Shown piece after piece: positions 1 to 5,552 of a stretch of 6,311 bases of DNA (position 1 is the stretch's first letter; each line of letters opens with the position of its first letter). The notes beneath the pieces are model-generated. The model saw nothing but the letters and a program-made list of their open reading frames with translations, was not told the DNA's origin and ran no database searches. Made by a program: the position numbers and the translations under genes. This DNA is from Micrococcales bacterium (GTDB taxonomy: Bacteria > Actinomycetota > Actinomycetes > S36-B12 > UBA10799): positions 1-6,311 of the forward strand of contig JAHEXM010000110.1 in the NCBI GenBank assembly GCA_023252115.1, in the 5' to 3' direction.

Positions 1-1107
1 AAGGCCGCTTGTCTTCGTTCCGTTGTAGACGCGGACATGAATCGAGCTTGGCGCTACCGATACGGATGGCGCACCAGGATTGACGCCGGGCTTGTCTTGG
101 ACCAGTGGTTGATCTGAACGAAGCGTGGTGAACAGCGTTGCGGACTTCGCCGGATCCCAGATCACGACGTCGCCGATACCAGCAATGTTCTGATCGTTGT
201 TAAGCGGAATCGTCTGGAATGAGATGTTGCTCGGACTGACGCCACGCGTGCGCTGGGCAAGTCCCATTAAGTCCGTTGGCCCAAGATTCTCGTCGGTCTT
301 GATTGTCGCCATTGCGGCGTTGAGGAACGCAGTGAGGCGCACTGGGTTGAGCAAGATTCCAGCCGAGGAAGCCTTATTGAACATGGCAGCGATGAACTGC
401 TGTTGACGCTTCATCCGACCTAGGTCGGCGCTCGGGTCGAAGTGTCGGGCACGCACGTATGCCAGGGCTTGCGGACCTGAAAGCTCTGTGGTTCCAGCTT
501 TGATGTTGAGTCCCGAATCAACATCATGAATTGGCTTTGTAGTGCAGACAGGAACTGTTCCGAGTGCGTCGACCATTGAAACGAATCCAGCAAAGTTCAC
601 TTCGGCGTAGTGGTCGATACGAACGTTGGTTGCCTTTTCGACCGTGGCGACGGTGAGTTGCGGACCACCGATTGAATACGCCGCATTGATCTTCTGATGC
701 GATGACGGGATTGTCCTGCCGCTGCTTGTTGTGTATGCCGGGATTTGGACGTACGAGTCACGCGGAATGCTGACGACGCCGACAGACCCGTCACTGGCCA
801 GGTGAACGATCATCATAGTGTCGCTGTGACTGCCAAAATCGTCGTAGCCAGTGTGCAGCTGCGACTTCTGTTTCCGTGACAGCCCGGCTCGGTCGTCAGA
901 GCCGACCACCAGGAAGTTTGTTCCGTCGTCATCGGCCGGCCGATCTGTCAGTCCGCCGAAGGCGTTTACGTGCTGAATCTGGCCCGTGAAATGGTCCGCA
1001 GTCGCATAGGCAACACCGCTAAAGCCAAGGATGGCAAGCGAAACCACGCCAGCGATGATGCGCCGACGACCTGGTATCACTGATTGTGCCTGTCGTGCAG
1101 TCCCCAC
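1..1107 (-). CDS. LCP (LytR-CpsA-Psr) family cell-wall glycopolymer transferase, 3' end outside the window
   Basis: LCP enzymes are membrane-anchored and act outside the cell, transferring glycopolymers from a polyprenyl-pyrophosphate carrier to peptidoglycan. From the GTG at 1107 the frame is open for 369 codons to the window edge. Visible in order: a basic start (GRRR, residues 13-16), one membrane segment (about 17-36), then the LCP domain from NFLVVGSDDR (64-73). Expected pyrophosphate and metal ligands are present: D71, R73, S95-D96, R116-D117 in SIPRDS, VRAR at 218-221, and R231/R234. A LytR_C domain starts at IHVRVYNGT (about 356) and is cut by the edge. The GTG start is preceded by AGGAGG with 5-nt spacing. 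The only cysteine is C188, at the position matching C188 of the second LCP protein at 3154-4572. The family is clear; the polymer transferred cannot be read from the sequence. Confidence 0.93.
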   Translation of the reverse strand, partial: MGTARQAQSVIPGRRRIIAGVVSLAILGFSGVAYATADHFTGQIQHVNAFGGLTDRPADDDGTNFLVVGSDDRAGLSRKQKSQLHTGYDDFGSHSDTMMIVHLASDGSVGVVSIPRDSYVQIPAYTTSSGRTIPSSHQKINAAYSIGGPQLTVATVEKATNVRIDHYAEVNFAGFVSMVDALGTVPVCTTKPIHDVDSGLNIKAGTTELSGPQALAYVRARHFDPSADLGRMKRQQQFIAAMFNKASSAGILLNPVRLTAFLNAAMATIKTDENLGPTDLMGLAQRTRGVSPSNISFQTIPLNNDQNIAGIGDVVIWDPAKSATLFTTLRSDQPLVQDKPGVNPGAPSVSVAPSSIHVRVYNGTKTSGL

Positions 1108-1110
1108 GAA

Positions 1111-1118
1111 CCCCTCCT
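1111..1118 (-). promoter_or_regulatory. Strong ribosome binding site for the first LCP gene
   Basis: On the minus strand AGGAGGGG lies just before the GTG at 1107, with TTC between. The AGGAGG core is 5 nt from the start codon. This decides for the GTG start, since it gives the full cytoplasmic head and membrane anchor expected of LCP proteins. Confidence 0.7.
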
Positions 1119-1222
1119 ACTAGCCGGCGGCCGCCAACTCGAGTGTGCTTTCTTAGCGTGCGACGCAGCAGGAGCTGATGCGGTGCCACCAACCTGGGCT
1201 GTGTGACATATTCATCAGTGAC

Positions 1223-1248
1223 CCGACGCTGAAGAAATGGTACGTCGG
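1223..1248. repeat. Inverted repeat CCGACG / CGTCGG
   Basis: CCGACG at 1223-1228 and CGTCGG at 1243-1248 are perfect reverse complements separated by 14 nt. It could be a weak hairpin or an operator for the divergent genes. It shares the CCGAC half-site with the repeat at 1333-1369. The function is not known. Confidence 0.35.
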
Positions 1249-1332
1249 ACTTGTCTCGATCCAGCGAAACGCGGCTGCGACACGAGCAAGGGACTTTGAG
1301 CTCAACTGATCAAATACTTGAGCGCGGGTCGA

Positions 1333-1369
1333 ACCCCGACACTTCACCAAATCAGCAAAGCGTCGGGGT
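1333..1369. repeat. Inverted repeat ACCCCGAC / GTCGGGGT
   Basis: Two perfect 8-bp arms, 1333-1340 and 1362-1369, are separated by 21 nt. The loop is long for a terminator and there is no gene end nearby, so a protein binding site is more plausible than a transcription stop. The right arm would overlap the -35 to spacer zone of the possible TAGATT promoter at 1383-1388. The role is inferred only from position. Confidence 0.4.
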
Positions 1370-1382
1370 ACCGTTGGGCAGA

Positions 1383-1388
1383 TAGATT
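1383..1388 (+). promoter_or_regulatory. Possible -10 box (TAGATT) for the exporter operon
   Basis: TAGATT fits the actinobacterial TANNNT -10 pattern and lies about 105 bp before the permease start. No good -35 box is seen 16-18 bp upstream, so this is a weak candidate. Confidence 0.2.
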
Positions 1389-1479
1389 TCGTCCAGCCGT
1401 GGAAGTACTTCCCTTCGCCTACGCCTTGCTTTGCCAGGCCGCGGGGGTCGCGAGCGAAGACGAAACGCGGCGATTGAGT

Positions 1480-1484
1480 AGGAG
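1480..1484 (+). promoter_or_regulatory. Ribosome binding site of the permease gene
   Basis: AGGAG lies 9 nt before the ATG at 1494. An in-frame TAG stop at 1479-1481 overlaps it, so no longer N-terminus is possible and this ATG is the first usable start. Confidence 0.65.
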
Positions 1485-1493
1485 CGAGGCCAG

Positions 1494-2366
1494 ATGGCTG
1501 CTGGAACTAGCACCCCTGACGTGGCAGGTGCTCCCAGCGACCCATTCGGTGGCGTCAGCACGATCTCAAAGCCATATCGCGCTGGTGTTCCACCGCTGGT
1601 GCCGTACTTCAAAGAGTTATGGGCACGTCGCCAGTTTGCGCGTGAAATGGCGCGCTCGACAATGCGGGCCTCTTACGCAGACACGCTGCTCGGGCGGGTT
1701 TGGGATCTGCTGAACCCAGTCTTCACCGGCATGATCTTTTACCTTCTCGTTGCTGTCATTTCAGGTGGTCTGAAGGAAGCTGACTTTTTCGCTTGGTTGA
1801 TGTCCGGGCTGTTCGTCTTCACCTTTGTTTCGACGGCGATGACCGACGGAGTGAAATCCATCGTGCAAGCCGGCGGGATCATTCTCAACACGCCATTCCC
1901 GAAAGCACTGCTGCCGCTATCGAATATTTGGATTGAGCTGCAGCGCTTCCTGCTAAGCATGATCATTCTTTTCGGCATTTGTCTGTGGGCTGGCATCACG
2001 CCATCAGTTGCGTGGTTCGTTGCGATTCCGTGGATCGTCATCATCACCCTGTTTGCAATTGGGTGCTCAATGATGATGGCTTGCGCGCAGGTCTACTTTC
2101 GCGATGCTGGCCAATTGATTCCCTACATCCTGCGACTGTGGCTCTACGCGTGCCCGATCTTGTGGTTGCCGATGAAAGAAACGCAATTCCTGACCTACAC
2201 CAATCCGCTGTATTGCGTGATCCTCGGCTTTGACGAAATCATTATCAAAGGCCAGGTGCCTAGCCTGGCAACTACTGGCGCAGCGCTTGCGTGGACCTTG
2301 GCGGTCTTCATTTTCGGGGTCTGGGTGTTCATGTCAAGGGAGCGTGACTTTGCCATCCGGATCTGA
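1494..2366 (+). CDS. ABC-2 type polysaccharide export permease (TagG/Wzm family)
   Basis: This is the membrane subunit of an ABC exporter that moves a lipid-linked glycan or teichoic-acid-type polymer from the cytoplasm across the plasma membrane. The 290 residues match the usual family length of about 260-290. A hydrophilic, proline-rich head (1-35) precedes an amphipathic stretch (about 36-72, with the family-typical LLGRVWDLLNP). About six membrane segments follow, near 74-91, 98-116, 152-168, 172-197, 207-226 and 264-280. The family hallmark YFRDAGQLIP (201-210), leading into PILW (221-224), marks the segment 5 region. The tail is short and cytoplasmic. The ATPase gene begins 7 bp after the stop, so the two are co-transcribed and should form a 2+2 transporter. 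The substrate is not shown. Teichoic-acid-like polymer, galactan and O-antigen-like glycan are all possible. Confidence 0.93.
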   Translation: MAAGTSTPDVAGAPSDPFGGVSTISKPYRAGVPPLVPYFKELWARRQFAREMARSTMRASYADTLLGRVWDLLNPVFTGMIFYLLVAVISGGLKEADFFAWLMSGLFVFTFVSTAMTDGVKSIVQAGGIILNTPFPKALLPLSNIWIELQRFLLSMIILFGICLWAGITPSVAWFVAIPWIVIITLFAIGCSMMMACAQVYFRDAGQLIPYILRLWLYACPILWLPMKETQFLTYTNPLYCVILGFDEIIIKGQVPSLATTGAALAWTLAVFIFGVWVFMSRERDFAIRI

Positions 2367-2373
2367 GCTCCCA

Positions 2374-3135
2374 ATGATTTCGGTGCGTGACGTATCGATC
2401 ACCTACAAGACCACGTTCGAGAAAGCCCCGCCCTCGTTTCGTAAGTCTGTTGTTCGGATGGGCCGTGGCAGTCGAAATATTCGGCTGGTCGAGGCGGTTC
2501 GCAACGTGTCATTCGAGGTCTATCCCGGACAGACCCTGGGACTAATCGGGCGCAATGGCGCTGGCAAGTCGACACTTGTTCGAGCCATCGCGGGCATTCT
2601 GCCTCCGACCAAAGGCGAAATCGAAACGCGTGGACGCATGGGTACGCTGCTGGCTCTTGGGGTCGGTTTCAACCGTGAAATTTCGGGTCGAGACAACGTC
2701 ATTCTGGGTGGGTTAGCCAACGGCTACACACGCGACGAAATCGAAGCTAAATACCAAGAGATTGCCGACTGGTCTGAGCTCGGCGACTTCCTCGAAATGC
2801 CGATGCGTACATACTCTTCGGGAATGTTTGGGCGCCTGGCATTCTCTGTTGCCGTTCACTTGGACCCCGACATCCTCTTGGTCGATGAGGCCTTGTCAGC
2901 CGGTGACGCCGCATTTCGCGAGAAGGCCCAGGCGAAGATGGAGAATGTCGCCAAGAACGCCGGAGCAATGGTTCTGGTCAGTCACGGCCTCGGCATCGTG
3001 CGAGAAATGTGTGATTACGTGGTGTGGCTTGAGCAGGGCGAAGTCATGATGGCTGGTGACCCGACCGATGTCATCATCGCCTACGAAGAGAACCAAGGGG
3101 TCACCGAAACTACGATCACCCGCGAGGATATTTAA
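2374..3135 (+). CDS. ABC polysaccharide exporter ATPase (TagH/Wzt family), short form
   Basis: This cytoplasmic subunit powers the permease encoded just upstream. In 253 residues it has Walker A GRNGAGKS (59-66), a Q-loop region of the polysaccharide-export type (GVGFNREISGRDN, 96-108), signature YSSGM (147-151), Walker B ILLVDE (167-172) with catalytic E172, D-loop SAGD (175-178) and H-loop histidine H204. The insert of about 25 residues before Walker A, containing basic FRKSVVRMGRGSR (22-34), is usual for this family. It ends soon after the nucleotide domain, so the C-terminal carbohydrate-binding domain of long Wzt proteins is absent. The ATG at 2374 has only a weak ribosome site and probably depends on translational coupling. 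An in-frame GTG at 2344 would add 10 residues and overlap the permease. The ISVRDVSITYK opening matches the usual N-terminus and favours 2374. Confidence 0.93.
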   Translation: MISVRDVSITYKTTFEKAPPSFRKSVVRMGRGSRNIRLVEAVRNVSFEVYPGQTLGLIGRNGAGKSTLVRAIAGILPPTKGEIETRGRMGTLLALGVGFNREISGRDNVILGGLANGYTRDEIEAKYQEIADWSELGDFLEMPMRTYSSGMFGRLAFSVAVHLDPDILLVDEALSAGDAAFREKAQAKMENVAKNAGAMVLVSHGLGIVREMCDYVVWLEQGEVMMAGDPTDVIIAYEENQGVTETTITREDI

Positions 3136-3155
3136 GCGCCGGTCTGCCTGGCGCT
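3135..3155. terminator. Hairpin shared by two convergent genes, candidate bidirectional terminator
   Basis: AGCGCC (3135-3140) pairs with GGCGCT (3150-3155). A G-T and a G-C pair extend this to an 8-bp stem with a 5-nt loop (TCTGC). It includes the last base of the exporter ATPase stop codon and two bases of the LCP stop codon on the other strand. No T-run follows in either direction, which is common for actinobacterial terminators but lowers certainty. Confidence 0.55.
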
Positions 3156-4572
3156 AGCTGCAGGTTGCAGTATCTGCTGCGTGGATGCTCACTTCGCCTT
3201 GCGTTGAGGACGCTGTCGGCGGCTTGGCCTTGGGTGTCGCAATGACCAGGCTGTGTGCGCCCTGGTAGTCAGGTCCAATTGTCAAAGTCAGCACGCGCGT
3301 CTTCCCACTCACCGGAACGATCGTCTGGGTGTTTACCGCGGCTGCCAGTGTCCGGGTCGCGGATTCACCCGCCGGCGTATTCGAGATCGTGGTCTGGGTG
3401 ACGGGCGCTGGTGCATTCCCGACGGTTTGCACGTTGTAGCCAAGGGCTCGCAGTGTCGCGGCGGCCTTTGTAGCCGCCCCCACAGTCGTCGTACCGTTCA
3501 GCACATTGACCGTGATGTTCGCGGGTGCGACAGTCAATGGCTTTCCATCGGCACCCACGGACGGCTTCGGCGGCCATTGGGTGTCATTGATGATCGCTTG
3601 CCAGATGGGATTTGCTTTGGCGGGAATCCACGAGATCGTGGCCTTGTCCGAGTTTTGGGACCACGGAACTGTGGTAAATGTGACGTCGGACGGCTTGATC
3701 TGCTGGACGTTAATCGCAAGGTCTTTCAGAGCATCAACATTGGCCAGACCTTGGTCGGCAGAGATCGACTGAGTGGCAGAGTCCAAAAGGTTAAATAGCG
3801 TGATGGGGTTGGAGATAACCCCAAGGCTCGTGGCCTTGCGAATCGCTGACGAGATGAACTCTTGTTGCCTGTCGATGCGACCGATATCGCTGCCATCACC
3901 GAGTTTGTAGCGAGCGCGAACGAACGCGAGTGCTTGCTCGCCCTTAACCAGGGTGTGCCCGGCATTCAGTTTGAGTTTGCTTTCGGGGTCGTTGACCGGC
4001 TTTGTCATGCAAACGTCAACGCCGCCGATCGCATCGACAACCTTCTTGAAGCCGACGAAGTCCACTACGACGAAGTGGTTGACGTGGACGCCAGTCAGTT
4101 CTTCGACCGCCTTGACCGTGCAACTGGGGCCGCCGATATCGAATGCTTCGTTGAATCGGTCGACCTTTCCGGTCTCGACTCTGCCTTGCTTGTTGGTGCA
4201 GGTCGGCAGCATGACCTTCGAGTCCCGCGGAATGCTCACCCCAAGTGCACGGGTGCGGTCACCGGAGATGTGCAGCAGGATGGTGGTGTCGCTGCGGGCA
4301 CCCATGATGCTTGACGCGTGGCCATGGCCCTTGGCATCCGCACCTTCGCGGGTGTCGGAGCCCATCAGCAGGATATTGATCGGTTCGCCTTGGACCGGGC
4401 CCCCAAGGTCCGTTTGGACCCCATCCTGGTTGTTGGCGATGCTGGTGATGTTGCGGTCAAAGCGGTTGTATGCGAGCTCGCCGGCTGCGGCAAGGCCCGT
4501 CGATACGAGCACCAGGCACGAAAAGACCGCTGCCAAAACGCGGGGCCAGCGGCGTCGTCCGGTCTCACTCAC
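3154..4572 (-). CDS. LCP (LytR-CpsA-Psr) family cell-wall glycopolymer transferase with LytR_C domain
   Basis: This is a complete 472-residue LCP enzyme predicted to join a lipid-carried glycan to peptidoglycan on the outer face of the membrane. A short basic cytoplasmic start (GRRRWPR, 5-11) is followed by one membrane segment (about 12-31). The LCP domain runs from about 66 to 240: NILLMGSDTR (67-76; D73, R75 are among the ligands), R93-S94-D95, SIPRDS (113-118), VRAR (218-221), then D229, R232 and RQQEF (235-239). A LytR_C domain follows (about 352-435, VNVLNGT), then a low-complexity tail ending in CS. Extracellular cysteines are C125, C151, C188 and C471; a disulfide is possible. The start is GTG at 4572; an in-frame TGA lies upstream with no other start between, and AAGGG is 9 nt away. 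By position it resembles Rv3267 of M. tuberculosis, as I recall that locus, where it neighbours a TIGR03089-type gene. Confidence 0.95.
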   Translation of the reverse strand: MSETGRRRWPRVLAAVFSCLVLVSTGLAAAGELAYNRFDRNITSIANNQDGVQTDLGGPVQGEPINILLMGSDTREGADAKGHGHASSIMGARSDTTILLHISGDRTRALGVSIPRDSKVMLPTCTNKQGRVETGKVDRFNEAFDIGGPSCTVKAVEELTGVHVNHFVVVDFVGFKKVVDAIGGVDVCMTKPVNDPESKLKLNAGHTLVKGEQALAFVRARYKLGDGSDIGRIDRQQEFISSAIRKATSLGVISNPITLFNLLDSATQSISADQGLANVDALKDLAINVQQIKPSDVTFTTVPWSQNSDKATISWIPAKANPIWQAIINDTQWPPKPSVGADGKPLTVAPANITVNVLNGTTTVGAATKAAATLRALGYNVQTVGNAPAPVTQTTISNTPAGESATRTLAAAVNTQTIVPVSGKTRVLTLTIGPDYQGAHSLVIATPKAKPPTASSTQGEVSIHAADTATCS

Positions 4573-4630
4573 GTCGGCTTGCCCTTCGATGGGGGTCTGT
4601 CAGGTGGATCTCACTAATGACAATTGAAGC

Positions 4631-4636
4631 ATTCTA
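4631..4636 (-). promoter_or_regulatory. Candidate -10 box (TAGAAT) for the second LCP gene
   Basis: On the minus strand TAGAAT, a 5/6 match to TATAAT, lies about 60 bp before the GTG at 4572 in a locally AT-rich stretch. It would give a leader of roughly 50 nt carrying the AAGGG ribosome site. No convincing -35 box is found at the usual spacing. Confidence 0.35.
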
Positions 4637-4679
4637 GGTCGATATTGGTTAAACGGCGAGCAGGTGGGCTTGATCTCTG

Positions 4680-4720
4680 CGACGCGGCGTCGGATGGGTT
4701 CGTTCCGCCAGTCTTTGGCG
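4680..4720 (-). terminator. Two small hairpins after the TIGR03089-type gene, weak terminator candidate
   Basis: CGCCA/TGGCG (4706-4710 with 4716-4720, 5-nt loop) begins about 12 nt past the stop codon on the minus strand. CGACG/CGTCG (4680-4684 with 4688-4692, 3-nt loop) follows. Both stems are only 5 bp and no T-run follows, so termination may be partial or absent. Confidence 0.25.
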
Positions 4721-4732
4721 CTGGAGCTGGCC

Positions 4733-5500
4733 CTACAGATCTGCGGTGGCCGTGATTTGTTCAGTTGTCATGCGATACGGTGTTGCTGTTGGGTCCGGAT
4801 TACCCACGATAACGACCGATCCGCCAGACACTGCGGGAACTGCAAAAAGTGAGAGCGCCAGATCAAGCCTGCAGATAATTCCCGTGGAATTGACCAGTAA
4901 TCGGCCTCCTTCGTCAAGAAACCACTCATCGGCCAGTTGTGCACTGCGAGCAAGCGCATCGAAATTCGAAATCCGCTGCCCGTCGACGGTGAATGCGGTA
5001 CTCGCCGCCGTGGGTCGGTCGCCTGGCGCCACTTCGTAATAGTCGCCGAACCCCAGTACCTCGGCGCCAAAGTCGGTGATTCCAGGTGGAAGCGGTGAAG
5101 CGAATCGCGCACCCATAGGCCGCAATGAGCATGCAACAACTGCGATGCCATTGGGTGAGGTCTCATTGACTTCGTCCGGACCAACGACTACCACCGCGTC
5201 GTTGGTCTCGGCTGGGCCGAGCGCAATTGGTGCACCAACAGCGGCACATGCCGCCAACCAGACGGCGGTAATCCAGTGTGCCGGCAGGCGCACACGGACC
5301 ACATCCCCGGCACCGATATCAAGTTCGTCGGTCAGGAAGTTCGCCGTCTTGGCAACCCAGTTGTCAAAGGTCAGTGCCGACAGTTCGATTCGCTCGCCAG
5401 TCGAATCGTCGTAGAAGGTGATGAACGGCAGGGCTGGCGAGACGGCTACGACACCCCTTCGGGTCTCATCGAGCGTCGTTGAATCAGCGCGCATTCCCAC
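4733..5500 (-). CDS. TIGR03089-type protein, shortened AMP-binding-enzyme relative without a P-loop
   Basis: A 255-residue protein resembling the N-terminal part of adenylate-forming (AMP-binding) enzymes. LTFDNWVAKTANFL (43-56), GAGDVVRVRLP (63-73) and the segment WLAACAAVGAPI (81-92) match the early core of those enzymes, and AVSGGSVVIVG (223-233) matches the strand after their P-loop. The P-loop itself (SGTTGxPKG-type) is missing: the corresponding place reads AFTVDGQRISN (169-179). The C-terminal lid domain is also absent, since full enzymes are about 500 residues. Adenylation activity is therefore unlikely by the usual mechanism. There is no signal peptide or membrane segment, so it should be cytoplasmic. 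The family is known to me only from Actinobacteria, often beside LCP and mannose-1-P guanylyltransferase genes; its role is unknown. The GTG at 5500 fits a leaderless start; ATG at 5494 is the alternative. Confidence 0.85.
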   Translation of the reverse strand: MGMRADSTTLDETRRGVVAVSPALPFITFYDDSTGERIELSALTFDNWVAKTANFLTDELDIGAGDVVRVRLPAHWITAVWLAACAAVGAPIALGPAETNDAVVVVGPDEVNETSPNGIAVVACSLRPMGARFASPLPPGITDFGAEVLGFGDYYEVAPGDRPTAASTAFTVDGQRISNFDALARSAQLADEWFLDEGGRLLVNSTGIICRLDLALSLFAVPAVSGGSVVIVGNPDPTATPYRMTTEQITATADL

Positions 5501-5506
5501 GGATGC

Positions 5507-5512
5507 AGGCTA
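5507..5512 (-). promoter_or_regulatory. -10 box (TAGCCT) giving a leaderless mRNA for the TIGR03089-type gene
   Basis: On the minus strand TAGCCT fits TANNNT and is followed by 6 nt and then GTG at 5500. Transcription starting 7 nt after the box would begin on the G of that GTG, as in actinobacterial leaderless genes. No ribosome binding site is visible before either GTG 5500 or ATG 5494, which supports this reading. No clear -35 box is seen. Confidence 0.45.
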
Positions 5513-5541
5513 CGGGGGGAACTCGACCGGCCTGCTCTGGC

Positions 5542-5545
5542 AGGG
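5542..5545 (+). promoter_or_regulatory. Weak ribosome binding site of the mannose-1-P guanylyltransferase gene
   Basis: AGGG lies 7 nt before the ATG at 5553. An in-frame GTG at 5547 would be only 1 nt from it, so the ATG is favoured. The family N-terminus (EAVLLVGGKGTRL) begins two residues after this ATG. Confidence 0.45.
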
Positions 5546-5552
5546 TGTGGGA

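Larger units (their letters stand above)
1108..1493. other. Divergent intergenic region, 386 bp, no gene recognised
   Basis: This lies between the starts of the first LCP gene (minus) and the exporter permease (plus), so it should hold promoters for both. I found no tRNA and no convincing small gene. A 65-codon minus-strand reading frame (1153-1350) looks like chance: no recognisable domain and no clear ribosome site. Visible structure consists of two inverted repeats (1223-1248 and 1333-1369), a perfect 10-bp palindrome GGCGGCCGCC at 1126-1135 in the LCP leader, and a possible -10 box TAGATT at 1383-1388 facing the permease. The leader of the permease would be about 100 nt if that box is used. 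Confidence 0.6.
4573..4732. other. 160-bp spacer between the TIGR03089-type gene and the second LCP gene
   Basis: Both flanking genes run on the minus strand. The spacer is long for a tight operon. Next to the upstream stop codon it holds two small hairpins (4680-4692 and 4706-4720). Nearer the LCP gene it holds a TAGAAT box. The second LCP gene therefore probably has its own promoter, possibly with read-through from the TIGR03089-type gene. Confidence 0.45.

Noticed and set aside
1126..1135. Perfect palindrome GGCGGCCGCC next to the ribosome site of the first LCP gene
   Set aside because: It is a short GC-only palindrome that arises easily in this base composition and is not repeated near the other genes.
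1322..1340. A GGTTCGACCC sequence on the minus strand that resembles a tRNA T-arm
   Set aside because: The flanking bases do not form a 5-bp T-stem, and no anticodon arm or acceptor stem can be drawn around it.
1153..1350. A 65-codon minus-strand frame upstream of the first LCP gene
   Set aside because: No family resemblance, no clear ribosome binding site, and it contains the inverted repeat at 1223-1248 with no sign of coding constraint.
1318..1713. A 131-codon plus-strand frame starting in the divergent intergenic region
   Set aside because: It starts with TTG, overlaps the permease in another frame for over half its length and shows no domain.
2230..2373. A 48-residue N-terminal extension of the exporter ATPase
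   Set aside because: It lies inside the permease gene, is rich in R, W and S, and precedes a normal family N-terminus at 2374.
4598..4622. Inverted repeat TGTCA / TGACA in the leader of the second LCP gene
   Set aside because: The arms are only 5 bp with a 15-nt spacer, which is expected by chance in a region this long.
3953..4627. A 224-codon plus-strand open frame
   Set aside because: It is antisense to the complete LCP gene, has no recognisable domain and a proline-, serine- and arginine-rich composition typical of a shadow frame.
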